From contig DASPTB010000026.1 of assembly GCA_035623615.1 (NCBI GenBank), positions 1 through 13,039 on the forward strand: a stretch of 13,039 bases of DNA, given 5' to 3'. The DNA comes from DASPTB01 sp035623615 (GTDB lineage: Bacteria; Actinomycetota; UBA4738). The notes under the pieces are model-generated. The model searched no databases and was not told the DNA's origin. It worked only from the letters and a program-made list of their open reading frames with translations. Positions within the stretch are counted from its first letter, which is position 1. Each line of letters begins with the position of its first letter. The position numbers were made by a program, and so were the translations under genes. Below are positions 7,870 through 13,039 of this stretch, in pieces.

Positions 7870-7933
7870 TTCTTCCCTCCTGTCGACTCCTGCCGGCTTC
7901 TCCGCGGAGCTCCGCCATGCCGGTCGAACGAGG

Positions 7934-7960
7934 CTAGCAGTCTCCGCTGCTGAGTGCTAA
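7934..7960. promoter_or_regulatory. CIRCE element (HrcA operator) of groESL
   Basis: On the minus strand the sequence reads TTAGCACTC-N9-GACTGCTAG. The left arm is a perfect match to the CIRCE consensus TTAGCACTC-N9-GAGTGCTAA; the right arm matches 7 of 9 and the spacer is exactly 9. It overlaps the predicted groES transcription start, the usual place for repression by HrcA in the absence of heat stress. Confidence 0.92.
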
Positions 7961-7961
7961 C

Positions 7962-7991
7962 AGTCTAGCGATCACAGCGCCAGGGGGTCAA
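7962..7991 (-). promoter_or_regulatory. groESL promoter
   Basis: On the minus strand, TTGACC (7991-7986) and TAGACT (7967-7962) are separated by 18 nt. The -35 matches 5 of 6 bases. The -10 is followed after one base by the CIRCE arm, so the TSS falls inside the operator. No HAIR (HspR) box is evident. Confidence 0.75.
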
Positions 7992-8016
7992 CCGTGGGGC
8001 ATTTTTCCCGCTGGGC

Positions 8017-8022
8017 TATCCT
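8017..8022 (+). promoter_or_regulatory. -10 box of the LEA-like gene
   Basis: TATCCT lies 42 nt before the ATG at 8065, followed by a purine-rich leader ending in AAGGAGG (8051-8057), the strongest Shine-Dalgarno on the plus strand of this window. No good -35 is found; the spot 17 nt upstream lies next to the -35 of the divergent groESL promoter. Confidence 0.45.
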
Positions 8023-8064
8023 TTCGGGGTCGAGAGCGAGGGGCCCGGAGAAGGAGGCGCCGGA

Positions 8065-8571
8065 ATGGGCGTGGTCGACCAGGCGAAATCGGTGGCCGGT
8101 ATTGCCGGCGACGTCGCGAAGAAGAGCGCCACCCAGGCGGGCGAGGCGGCCAAGAAGGGTGCCTCGCAGGCCGGAGGGGCGGCGAAGAAGCGCGCCGCCC
8201 AGGCGAGCGATGTGGCCAAGAAGGGGGCCTCGCAGGCCCAGGACGTCGCGAAGAAGAGCGCCACCCAGGCGGGCGCCGTCGCGAGGAAGAGCGCGACCCA
8301 GGCGAGCCAGGTGGCCATGCGGGGGGCCACCCAGGCGCAGGACGCCCTGCAGGGCCTCGTCAACGACCTGCGCCTGCGGCGCAAGGCCGACTCGCTCGCG
8401 CGACAGCTCGGTTACCTGATCGCACACGAGCCCAAGGGGAAGACGGCGCTCAAGGACGAGGTCGACCACCTGGCCGAGGAGATCAGGGGCCTCGAGCACC
8501 GCATCGCCGAGAGCGCTCCCCCCGACGACGAGCCGGGCGACGACGGCTCCATCGCCAAGACCCGGCACTAG
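8065..8571 (+). CDS. Ala/Lys-rich 11-residue-repeat protein, LEA-like (function unknown)
   Basis: The 168-aa protein has two parts. Residues 16-92 are seven tandem 11-residue repeats of the type D-V-A-K-K-[SG]-A-[ST]-Q-A-[GSQ]; residues 5-15 are a diverged eighth copy. The 11-residue period, the Ala/Lys/Gln composition and the lack of Cys, Trp and Pro in this part match group 3 LEA (PF02987-type) and apolipoprotein-like amphipathic helices. Residues 93-150 are a charged, probably coiled-coil helix (LRLRRKADSLARQLGYLI ... DEVDHLAEEIRGLEHRI), and the tail is acidic (DDEPGDDG). There is no signal peptide. Alternatives are a phasin-like lipid or PHA granule protein, or a histone-H1-like DNA binder. 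It is divergent from groESL, which fits a stress-protective role (inference). ATG with AAGGAGG at 7 nt decides the start. Confidence 0.8.
   Translation: MGVVDQAKSVAGIAGDVAKKSATQAGEAAKKGASQAGGAAKKRAAQASDVAKKGASQAQDVAKKSATQAGAVARKSATQASQVAMRGATQAQDALQGLVNDLRLRRKADSLARQLGYLIAHEPKGKTALKDEVDHLAEEIRGLEHRIAESAPPDDEPGDDGSIAKTRH
8110..8340 (+). repeat. Seven in-frame 33-bp tandem repeats
   Basis: The seven repeat units of the LEA-like gene are 33 bp long. Units 1 and 5 share an identical 34-nt stretch (8110-8143 and 8242-8275), exactly 132 nt (four units) apart. Other units share the block gcctcgcaggcc at the same phase. This nucleotide identity, synonymous positions included, points to recent expansion by duplication or recombination. 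Confidence 0.85.
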
Positions 8572-8589
8572 CCCGGGAGGCGGGAACCC

Positions 8590-9528
8590 TCAGACGCCGC
8601 GCAGTCCCGCCACCGTCTCGGCGAGACCGTCCTCGAGATGCGTCCACGGCTTCCAGCCGAGCTCGCGCTCCGCGAGCTCGTTGTCCAGGACCGAACGACG
8701 CGGCTCGCCCCGACCGGGCGGCCCGAGCGACGGCTCGCCCCGGTAGCCGGTGAGCGCGGCGAGCATCCGGTAGACGCCCACGACGCTCGTCTCCACGCCG
8801 GTCCCGATGTTCACGGCGCGCCCCGACCCGCGGTCGGCGGCGAGCGCGAACGCGTGGACGGCATCGTCGATGAAGACGTAGTCGCGCGTCTGGTTCCCGT
8901 CTCCGTACACCGACGGCTGCTCACCCGCGAGCATCCGGTCGGCGAAGGCGCGCACGACCGCGCGTCCCTGGATGCTCTCCTGCCGCGGCCCGTACACGTT
9001 GCCGAGTACCAGCACCGTGTAGTCGAGCCCTCGGTAACGCTGGAAATACCGCAAGTAGTCCTCCGCGAGCCGCCGCGCGACGCCGCCCGGGGACAACGGC
9101 TTCGACGACGGGATCGCGATCTCGCGCGAGGGGAGCTTGCGCGTCTCGCCGTACACCGATGCCGACGACGCGAACACGACCTTCGCCGCCCCGACGGTCG
9201 CCGCGCACTCAAGGACGTTCAGCAGACCCATGACCGAGACGCTCGCGTCGGTCGCGGGATCGGAGAGGCTCTCCGCCTCCGGCTTCGCGGCCAGGTGGTG
9301 CACCACCTCGGGCTGATGCCGCTCGAAGATCGTCGGAAGACCGTCGGCCCGGACGTCGACGTTGTAGAAGGTGAACTGCTTCCCGTAGCCCCGCGCCTCC
9401 ACGAGGTTCCCGATCCGGCCCGTCGAGAGGTCGTCGATGGCGACGACCCGCTTGCCCTCGGCGAGCAGCCGGTCGCAGAGATTGGACCCGATGAAGCCCG
9501 ACCCCCCGGTGACGAGCGCCGTCGTCAC
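8590..9528 (-). CDS. NAD-dependent epimerase/dehydratase-like SDR without the catalytic Tyr and Lys
   Basis: The 312-aa extended SDR resembles UDP-glucose 4-epimerase/dTDP-glucose dehydratase relatives. Seen: TGGSGFIGSNL (NAD-binding TGxxGxxG, residues 7-14), IDDLSTG, VVHHLAA, ASSASVYGE (catalytic Ser position conserved), VLGNVYGPRQ and VYGDGNQTRDYVFIDDAV. At the place of the usual SPYGVSK motif it reads SPGGVARR: Gly148 replaces the catalytic Tyr and Arg152 the Lys. NAD binding looks intact, but classical SDR redox chemistry should fail, so it may be a non-catalytic sensor or scaffold, or use another mechanism. The start is GTG 9528, overlapping the tsaD stop as GTGA. It is the last gene of the tsa operon and converges on the LEA-like gene with 18 nt between them. 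Confidence 0.88.
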   Translation of the reverse strand: MTTALVTGGSGFIGSNLCDRLLAEGKRVVAIDDLSTGRIGNLVEARGYGKQFTFYNVDVRADGLPTIFERHQPEVVHHLAAKPEAESLSDPATDASVSVMGLLNVLECAATVGAAKVVFASSASVYGETRKLPSREIAIPSSKPLSPGGVARRLAEDYLRYFQRYRGLDYTVLVLGNVYGPRQESIQGRAVVRAFADRMLAGEQPSVYGDGNQTRDYVFIDDAVHAFALAADRGSGRAVNIGTGVETSVVGVYRMLAALTGYRGEPSLGPPGRGEPRRSVLDNELAERELGWKPWTHLEDGLAETVAGLRGV

Positions 9529-10529
9529 GTGAGCGCCAGTCCCGGCGAGGCGCCGACGCCGAGGTCGGTCGTCTCCCCGCGCGCCAGCCGGTGGTGTCCG
9601 GCGCACGCGATCATCGCGCCGTTGTCGGTGCAGAGCTGCGGGGGCGGCACGACGAGGCGCAGGCCGGCCTCCCCCGCCCGCTCGGCCATGAGCCGCCGCA
9701 GGCGGGAGTTGGCGACCACGCCGCCGCCGAGCACGACCGTGTCGACCTTGCGGTCGAGCGCGGCGGCCACGGTCTTGGCCACCTGGACCTCGACCACGGC
9801 CTCCTGGAACGAGGCGGCGACGTCTTCCGGCTTCGGCTCCTCGCCCCGGGCCCGTGCGCCCCGAAGGTAGCGGACGACCGCCGTCTTCAGCCCGGACAGC
9901 GAGAAGTCGAAGTCGCCGCTGTCGGCCATCGCGCGCGGGAACCGGATCGCCGCCGGGTTCCCCTTGCGCGCAAGCGAGTCGAGCGCCGGGCCGCCGGGGA
10001 ACCCGAGCCCCATGAACCGCGCGATCTTGTCGAACGCCTCGCCCGCGGCGTCGTCGAGGGTCTGCCCCAGCACCTCGTACCGGAACGGTTCCGGCACGTG
10101 GACGAGCATGGTGTGGCCGCCGGAGACGATGAAGCAGACGAACGGACCGTCCACCGGCCCGGGGTCGAGCCAGTTCGCGTAGACGTGCCCCTCCAGGTGG
10201 TTCACGCCGACGAACGGCAGCCCGAGCGAGAGCGCAATGGCCTTCGCCGCCGCCATCCCCACGAGCAGCGCCCCGACGAGTCCCGGTCCAACGGTGACGG
10301 CCACGGCGTCGAGGTCGCGAAGGCGCATCTTCGCCTCGTCCATGGCGAGCTCGATCATGGGATTGATCGCCTCGACGTGGGCGCGCGACGCGATCTCGGG
10401 CACGACGCCGCCGAATCGCCCGTGCAGATGCGCCTGGCTCGAGATGAGGTTGGAACGAACCCACCGGCCGTCCTCGACAACGGCGACCGCCGTCTCGTCG
10501 CACGAGGTCTCGATCCCCAGGACGCGCAC
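9525..10529 (-). CDS. tsaD: tRNA N6-adenosine threonylcarbamoyltransferase TsaD
   Basis: The 334-aa protein transfers the threonylcarbamoyl group to A37 of ANN-decoding tRNAs, as the catalytic subunit of the TsaB-TsaD-TsaE complex. Seen: MRVLGIETSCDETA at the N-terminus, GGVVPEIASRAH, TVGPGLVGALLVG, the metal-binding NHLEGHVYANW with His111 and His115 (same numbers as in E. coli), FIVSGGHTMLV, and VLGGGVVANSRLR near the C-terminus. The start is GTG 10529 with GAGGAG just upstream. It follows rimI by 16 nt and overlaps the epimerase-like gene by 4 nt. Confidence 0.97.
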   Translation of the reverse strand: MRVLGIETSCDETAVAVVEDGRWVRSNLISSQAHLHGRFGGVVPEIASRAHVEAINPMIELAMDEAKMRLRDLDAVAVTVGPGLVGALLVGMAAAKAIALSLGLPFVGVNHLEGHVYANWLDPGPVDGPFVCFIVSGGHTMLVHVPEPFRYEVLGQTLDDAAGEAFDKIARFMGLGFPGGPALDSLARKGNPAAIRFPRAMADSGDFDFSLSGLKTAVVRYLRGARARGEEPKPEDVAASFQEAVVEVQVAKTVAAALDRKVDTVVLGGGVVANSRLRRLMAERAGEAGLRLVVPPPQLCTDNGAMIACAGHHRLARGETTDLGVGASPGLALT

Positions 10530-10545
10530 GGGTCTCCTCGAGAGT

Positions 10546-11097
10546 CTAGGTGCGTGGACCGCCGGACGGTACCTGGTCGATGATCCGCTGGAGCCGCTGC
10601 CGATAGTCGGCCGTGCGGATGTCGTCGGTCCACATGATGAGCGCGTCCTCGGCGGTCTCCTGGTAGTAGTTCTTACGGATTCCCACGGGCCGGAACCCGA
10701 ACCGCCCGTACATGCGCTGCGCTCCCCAGTTGGTCACGCGCACCTCGAGGGACACGGCCACGGCGCCCATCCGAACCGCTTCCTGGATCAGCTCGTAGAG
10801 CACGCGAGTCCCGATCTTGCGCCGGTGGTGGGAGGGGTCGACCGCGATCGTGGTGACGTGGGCCTCGTCGCCGTAGCACATGAGCCCGCCGTAGCCCACG
10901 ACGTCGCGCCCCAGCCTGGCGACGAGATACGCTCGGTTGCGCGGCTCGTTCATCTCCGAGAGGAAGAGGTTGGGGCTCCAGGGCCGCGGGTAGACGGCGC
11001 GCTCGATCGCCATCACCCCCTTCAGGTGACGGCGGCGCATCCTGACGATCTCGAGCTCAGCCGGCTCCTCGTCGCTGATCCCAAGCGATCTCCGCAT
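10546..11097 (-). CDS. rimI: Ribosomal-protein-alanine N-acetyltransferase RimI (GNAT)
   Basis: The 183-aa GNAT enzyme acetylates the N-terminal Ala of ribosomal protein S18 with acetyl-CoA. In other actinobacteria RimI may have wider targets. Seen: IERAVYPRPWS (RimI signature xFxxPWS-like), VGYGGLMCYGDEAHVTTIAVDP, the acetyl-CoA loop HHRRKIGTRVL (diverged from the canonical R-x-x-G-x-G/A), LEVRVTN and AQRMYGRFGFRPVGIRKNYY, the C-terminal GNAT strand. The start is ATG 11097 (GGAAGG upstream). The internal ATG at 11040 would remove the first beta strand LEIVRM. The gene overlaps the end of tsaB by 41 nt. The C-terminus runs about 20 residues past the usual end. Confidence 0.93.
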   Translation of the reverse strand: MRRSLGISDEEPAELEIVRMRRRHLKGVMAIERAVYPRPWSPNLFLSEMNEPRNRAYLVARLGRDVVGYGGLMCYGDEAHVTTIAVDPSHHRRKIGTRVLYELIQEAVRMGAVAVSLEVRVTNWGAQRMYGRFGFRPVGIRKNYYQETAEDALIMWTDDIRTADYRQRLQRIIDQVPSGGPRT

Positions 11098-11758
11098 CGG
11101 CCTTCCGTATGTAGATGGGTTGCACGTCGTACAGCCGGTCGAACTCCTCGCGGACGAACCGCGGCACCGCCAGCTCGACCAGCGCCTCGGCGGACGGATG
11201 CGCGAGCCCCGGCGAGGCGAGCTCCACGTGCGCGGACCCCTCCAGCCGCTGACGGTACACGAGGCCGCCGCTTCCCACCAAGAGGATATCTTCGCGCCGG
11301 GCCTCGAGCTCCGCCAGCAGGTCGTCCGGGGTCCCCACCTGGAAGTCCTCCTCCCGGGCCACGCCCCCGGGCACCGGCCGGTAGAAGGCGTAGAAGACCT
11401 CTCCCCGCTTGGCGTCGGTCGCGGCGCAGATGAGCCGCCGGGCGTACCGGGCGCTGAAGGCCAGGAGATCGATCGACGCGACGCCGACGATCGGGATGCC
11501 GATCGTCTGCGCCATCGTCTTTCCCGTCGCGATCCCGACGCGCATCCCCGTGAACAGGCCGGGACCCAGCCCTACCGCCACGCCGCCCAGGGCATCGGGC
11601 GACGTGCCAGACCACTCGAGGAGCTGCGCGATGGCGGCGGAGACCATCTCGTGGTGGGGGCGGTCGGCCCGCGCGTGCACGGCGCCGACGGTCCCCTGTT
11701 CGGTCCCGAGCGCGACGCTCGTCTGCATCGTCGAGGTGTCGATCGCGAGCACAAGCAC
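11057..11758 (-). CDS. tsaB: tRNA threonylcarbamoyladenosine biosynthesis protein TsaB
   Basis: The 233-aa ASKHA-fold protein is the scaffold partner of TsaD in t6A synthesis. Seen: MLVLAIDTSTMQTSVAL at the N-terminus, HHEMVSAAIAQLL, VAVGLGPGLFTGMRVGIATGK (family signature GPGxFTGxR, residues 65-73), and DAKRGEVFYAFY. The TsaD-type metal-binding His pair is absent, as expected for TsaB. The start is GTG 11758, four nt after the tsaE stop. The 3' end overlaps rimI. Confidence 0.95.
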   Translation of the reverse strand: MLVLAIDTSTMQTSVALGTEQGTVGAVHARADRPHHEMVSAAIAQLLEWSGTSPDALGGVAVGLGPGLFTGMRVGIATGKTMAQTIGIPIVGVASIDLLAFSARYARRLICAATDAKRGEVFYAFYRPVPGGVAREEDFQVGTPDDLLAELEARREDILLVGSGGLVYRQRLEGSAHVELASPGLAHPSAEALVELAVPRFVREEFDRLYDVQPIYIRKADAEIAWDQRRGAG

Positions 11759-11762
11759 CCGT

Positions 11763-12269
11763 TCAGCCCGTCCCCCACGCGGCGGTCGCGGCCTCGAGCC
11801 GCTCCCACCGGGACGCCCAGGCCGGGCCGCGAGCCGTCACCGTCACGGTCCGGGTCTGGTCCCCCGCGTCGTCCGCCTCGCCCTCCGCGCTGAGACGGAC
11901 CTCCATCCACGACTCGGGCAGCAGTCCCTCGATGACGTCGCCCCACTCGACGAACACCACCGAGCGGCCGTCGAGGTAGTCCTCGAAGCCGAGGTCGAGG
12001 ACGTCCTGCAGGCGGTCCAGCCGGTACACGTCGACATGGGTGACGGGAACCGTTCCCTGGTACTCGCGCACGAGGGTGAACGTCGGCGAGACCACCGGCT
12101 CGGTCACCCCGAGCGTCCCCGCCGACCCTTGGACGAACGTGGTCTTTCCCGAGCCGAGGTCGCCGGCCAGCGCCACCACGTCGCCGGGCTCGAGGAGTCC
12201 GGCGACCGCCGCCGCGAGCGCCCGGGTCTCCGCGGCCGACCGCGTGAGGAGGACGACGGCGCGCTCCAC
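11763..12269 (-). CDS. tsaE: tRNA threonylcarbamoyladenosine biosynthesis ATPase TsaE
   Basis: The 168-aa P-loop ATPase drives the turnover of the TsaB-TsaD complex. Seen: Walker A GDLGSGKTT (residues 36-44), VSPTFTLVREY, HVDVYRL, and the Walker-B-like VVFVEWGD (104-111). The start is taken as GTG 12269, giving the normal N-terminus (SAAETRALAAAVAGLL before the P-loop) and a 5-nt gap to the UDG stop. A longer reading frame through the UDG gene is a shadow. The C-terminal part after residue 125 is variable and less conserved. Confidence 0.93.
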   Translation of the reverse strand: MERAVVLLTRSAAETRALAAAVAGLLEPGDVVALAGDLGSGKTTFVQGSAGTLGVTEPVVSPTFTLVREYQGTVPVTHVDVYRLDRLQDVLDLGFEDYLDGRSVVFVEWGDVIEGLLPESWMEVRLSAEGEADDAGDQTRTVTVTARGPAWASRWERLEAATAAWGTG

Positions 12270-12274
12270 GCCCT

Positions 12275-12892
12275 TCAGAAGAGGCCGAGCTGCTCTTCCG
12301 GCTCGGCGGGCCGAGGCTCGGCCATGATGGCGCGCACCGTCTGGAAGTCGTCGCGCAGCGACTGGAACTGCGCGCTCGACTCGCCGCCTCCGTGCAGGAT
12401 CGCGGCCGGATGGAACGTCGGGACGACCGTTCGCCCGTCGATCTCGAACCGCTGGCCGCGGACGCGGCTGATCGACACCTGGCGATCGAGCATGAACCGC
12501 GTCGCGAAGTTCCCGAGTGTCACGATCACGCGCGGGTCGATGTTGCGGATCTGGCCGTCGAGCCACGGCTTGCAGGCCTCGATCTCGTCCGGCAGCGGGT
12601 CGCGGTTGCCCGGCGGACGGCATTTCACGACGTTCGCGATGTACACGTCCTCGCGCGCGAGCCCGATGTCGGAGAGCATCCGCGTCAGCAGCTGGCCGGC
12701 GGCGCCGACGAACGGCTCGCCCTGCTTGTCCTCGTGGTAGCCGGGCCCCTCGCCGACGAACAACAGGTCGGCGTGCGGGTTCCCGACGCCGAACACCACC
12801 TGCGTCCGCCCCTGTGACAACCTGCAGGCCGTGCACCCGGACGCCTCGCGCGCGAGCTCGTCGAGAGTCATCGTCAGGGTCTCGTTCGTCAC
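12275..12892 (-). CDS. Type-4 uracil-DNA glycosylase (Fe-S)
   Basis: The 205-aa protein removes uracil from DNA in base-excision repair. It has the 4Fe-4S ligand pattern of family 4 UDGs: Cys20 and Cys23 (CTAC), Cys91 (KCRPPGNRDP) and Cys107 (EIEAC). Seen are motif 1 FVGEGPG (45-51), the segment QGEPFVGAAGQLL, and the C-terminal HPAA motif (161-164). The C-terminus ends EEQLGLF, a typical end for this family and possibly a sliding-clamp (QLxLF-type) binding motif. The start is GTG 12892, overlapping the preceding stop as GTGA; ATG codon 8 is a less likely alternative. Confidence 0.95.
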   Translation of the reverse strand: MTNETLTMTLDELAREASGCTACRLSQGRTQVVFGVGNPHADLLFVGEGPGYHEDKQGEPFVGAAGQLLTRMLSDIGLAREDVYIANVVKCRPPGNRDPLPDEIEACKPWLDGQIRNIDPRVIVTLGNFATRFMLDRQVSISRVRGQRFEIDGRTVVPTFHPAAILHGGGESSAQFQSLRDDFQTVRAIMAEPRPAEPEEQLGLF

Positions 12893-13039
12893 GACTGCAC
12901 CTCCCGTGCCGAGGGGAAGCCCGGAACGCCCGTCGCGGCCAGCGTGCCGCGCCGGATGGCGTCGGCGACCGCCTCGACGGCCATCGCCTCGATCGCCCGC
13001 TGGTCGGCCTCCAGCTCGCCGGTCGCCAGCGCGAACGCC
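12889..13039 (-). CDS. C-terminal end of a P1-family peptidase (DmpA/S58-like), partial
   Basis: The last 49 residues before TGA 12891-12889 start with AFALATGELEADQ and continue through EAMAVEAVADAIRRGTLAATG to end GVPGFPSAREVQS. The FALATG strand, the Ala-rich helix with AI, and the PGxPSAR end are typical of the C-terminus of P1-family (L-aminopeptidase/D-esterase) N-terminal-nucleophile peptidases. The catalytic part lies outside the window. It overlaps the UDG start by 4 nt, so it is probably the upstream member of the same operon. Confidence 0.65.
   Translation of the reverse strand, partial: AFALATGELEADQRAIEAMAVEAVADAIRRGTLAATGVPGFPSAREVQS

Noticed and set aside
8110..8340. CRISPR array or satellite repeat
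   Set aside because: The units are contiguous, in frame, 33 bp long and have no spacers. They encode a regular 11-residue protein repeat.
8590..10503. 637-aa frame suggesting a TsaD-region/epimerase fusion
   Set aside because: The N-terminal half is an out-of-frame reading of tsaD. The SDR starts at GTG 9528.
11763..12836. 357-aa frame suggesting a UDG-TsaE fusion
   Set aside because: The part before 12269 is an out-of-frame reading of the UDG gene without its Fe-S motifs.

Overview
The window is uniformly very GC-rich and almost fully coding. It looks like a chromosomal housekeeping region of a member of Actinomycetota, probably a deep-branching lineage. The reasons are the gene order tsaE-tsaB-rimI-tsaD ... 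groES-groEL ... guaB3 (conserved around groESL in streptomycetes and mycobacteria), a His-rich GroEL tail, a PPOX/F420-type flavoprotein, frequent GTG/TTG starts, and TANNNT -10 boxes placed for leaderless transcription. I see no rRNA, tRNA, IS element, phage gene or CRISPR array.

Right part (minus strand, 13039 to 8590): a tight operon. It starts with the C-terminal end of a P1-family peptidase (S58/DmpA fold), followed by a type-4 Fe-S uracil-DNA glycosylase, tsaE, tsaB, rimI, tsaD and an NAD-dependent epimerase-like SDR. Neighbours overlap by 4 or 41 nt or are separated by at most 16 nt. TsaB, TsaD and TsaE together make the t6A tRNA modification. RimI acetylates a ribosomal protein N-terminus. 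The epimerase-like protein lacks the Tyr and Lys of the SDR catalytic site.

Middle part (8571 to 5931): a plus-strand gene for an 11-residue-repeat, LEA-like protein is divergent from the minus-strand groES-groEL operon. The intergenic region holds a clear CIRCE element (HrcA operator), a -35/-10 pair for groESL and a -10 with a strong Shine-Dalgarno for the LEA-like gene. groEL ends at a pair of strong hairpins shared with the converging flavoprotein gene.

Left-middle part (3700 to 5827, plus strand): a small four-helix membrane protein, a saccharopine-dehydrogenase-like oxidoreductase and a PPOX-class flavin/F420 oxidoreductase. Each has a -10-like box within a few bases of its start codon. 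A small single-helix membrane protein (3430-3639) is divergent from this group.

Left end (minus strand, 3245 to 1): an alkaline-phosphatase-superfamily phosphodiesterase is translationally coupled (GTGA overlap) to an APS kinase (CysC). Then comes guaB3, an IMPDH-like enzyme without CBS domains, cut by the window edge. The guaB gene that often stands between groEL and guaB3 in actinobacteria is not present.

No gap between genes exceeds 300 bp. Most of the window is ordinary. The items most worth a second look are the Tyr/Lys-less SDR, the LEA-like gene facing groESL, the phosphodiesterase-CysC pair, the structured 92-nt intergenic element at 5249-5340, and the leaderless promoter series.
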